A stretch of DNA of 37,822 bases from Sporisorium sorghi (lineage: Eukaryota; Basidiomycota; Ustilaginomycetes; Ustilaginales; Ustilaginaceae), in NCBI GenBank assembly GCA_023212695.1, contig JALCCG010000207.1:1-37822 (forward strand), written 5' to 3'. Position numbers and translations under genes: made by a program. Positions 37,821-37,822 of this stretch are shown piece after piece. Under the pieces are notes generated by a model, which saw only the letters and a program-made list of their open reading frames with translations, was not told the origin of the DNA and did not search any database. Within the stretch, counting starts at the first letter, position 1, and every line of letters begins with the position of its first letter.

Positions 37821-37822
37821 CA

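Larger units (their letters stand above)
35772..37822. promoter_or_regulatory. Gene-poor 2-kb region upstream of the histidine kinase
   Basis: No gene is supported. Open frames on both strands are short and low-complexity. The region carries A14 (36746-36759), T17 (36951-36967) and interrupted A28 (37308-37336) tracts, a (CT)n run near 37231-37250, CAAGCCAAGCCA (37591-37602) and a perfect 13-bp inverted repeat at the right edge. The part near 35772-36350 is probably kinase promoter and leader. The right part may be the promoter of a gene beyond the window. Confidence 0.55.

Noticed and set aside
1..37822. Search for tRNA, rRNA, CRISPR array, integrase or transposase
   Set aside because: No tRNA B-box-like context, rRNA core sequence, regular repeat-spacer array or mobile-element protein was recognised by eye.

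Overview
The window is nuclear DNA from a fungus, most likely a smut (Ustilaginomycotina, Ustilago/Sporisorium-like). This rests on GC-rich, mostly intron-poor genes, short introns (65-101 nt) with GTRNGT donors and CTNAY-type branch sites, long low-complexity proteins, A/T homopolymer tracts in the spacers, and gene families that are fungal in combination (group III hybrid histidine kinase, KNR4/SMI1, GPI16, SEC16). The species assignment is inference. No rRNA, tRNA, CRISPR array or transposase gene was seen.

Layout, left to right: promoter DNA with an A/T inverted tract and a (CA)n repeat (1-887); a very large ferric-reductase-like transmembrane oxidoreductase (+); a repeat-rich convergent spacer; GPI16, a GPI transamidase subunit (-); a 74-aa zinc-binding protein in three exons (+); KNR4/SMI1, a cell-wall and signalling regulator (-); a 1.8-kb divergent spacer; glucosidase I of N-glycan processing (+); RAD14/XPA of nucleotide excision repair (-), whose stop lies only 40 bp from the glucosidase stop; SEC16, the COPII scaffold (+); RMD5/GID2, an E3 ligase subunit (+, three exons); an MPPED-type metallophosphoesterase (+, six exons); YTM1, a ribosome biogenesis factor (+); a Yippee/MOH1-like zinc protein (-, two exons); a group III HAMP-repeat hybrid histidine kinase (-, two exons); and about 2 kb of kinase-upstream DNA ending in a perfect inverted repeat at the window edge.

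This is eukaryotic housekeeping DNA: every gene has its own promoter and there are no operons. Four genes touch the secretory pathway or cell wall (GPI16, glucosidase I, SEC16, KNR4), but nothing in the sequence shows co-regulation. I found no undescribed multi-gene system. The best leads are the split-domain architecture of the reductase, very small first or internal exons in several genes, coding microsatellites (an Arg12 run before the GPI16 signal segment, YDQQG repeats in SEC16), a dispersed GCTGATCG motif cluster at 5136-5428, and a CCAAG pentamer array in four upstream regions. Splice sites were placed by eye from frame, consensus and protein-family continuity; none is confirmed by transcript data.
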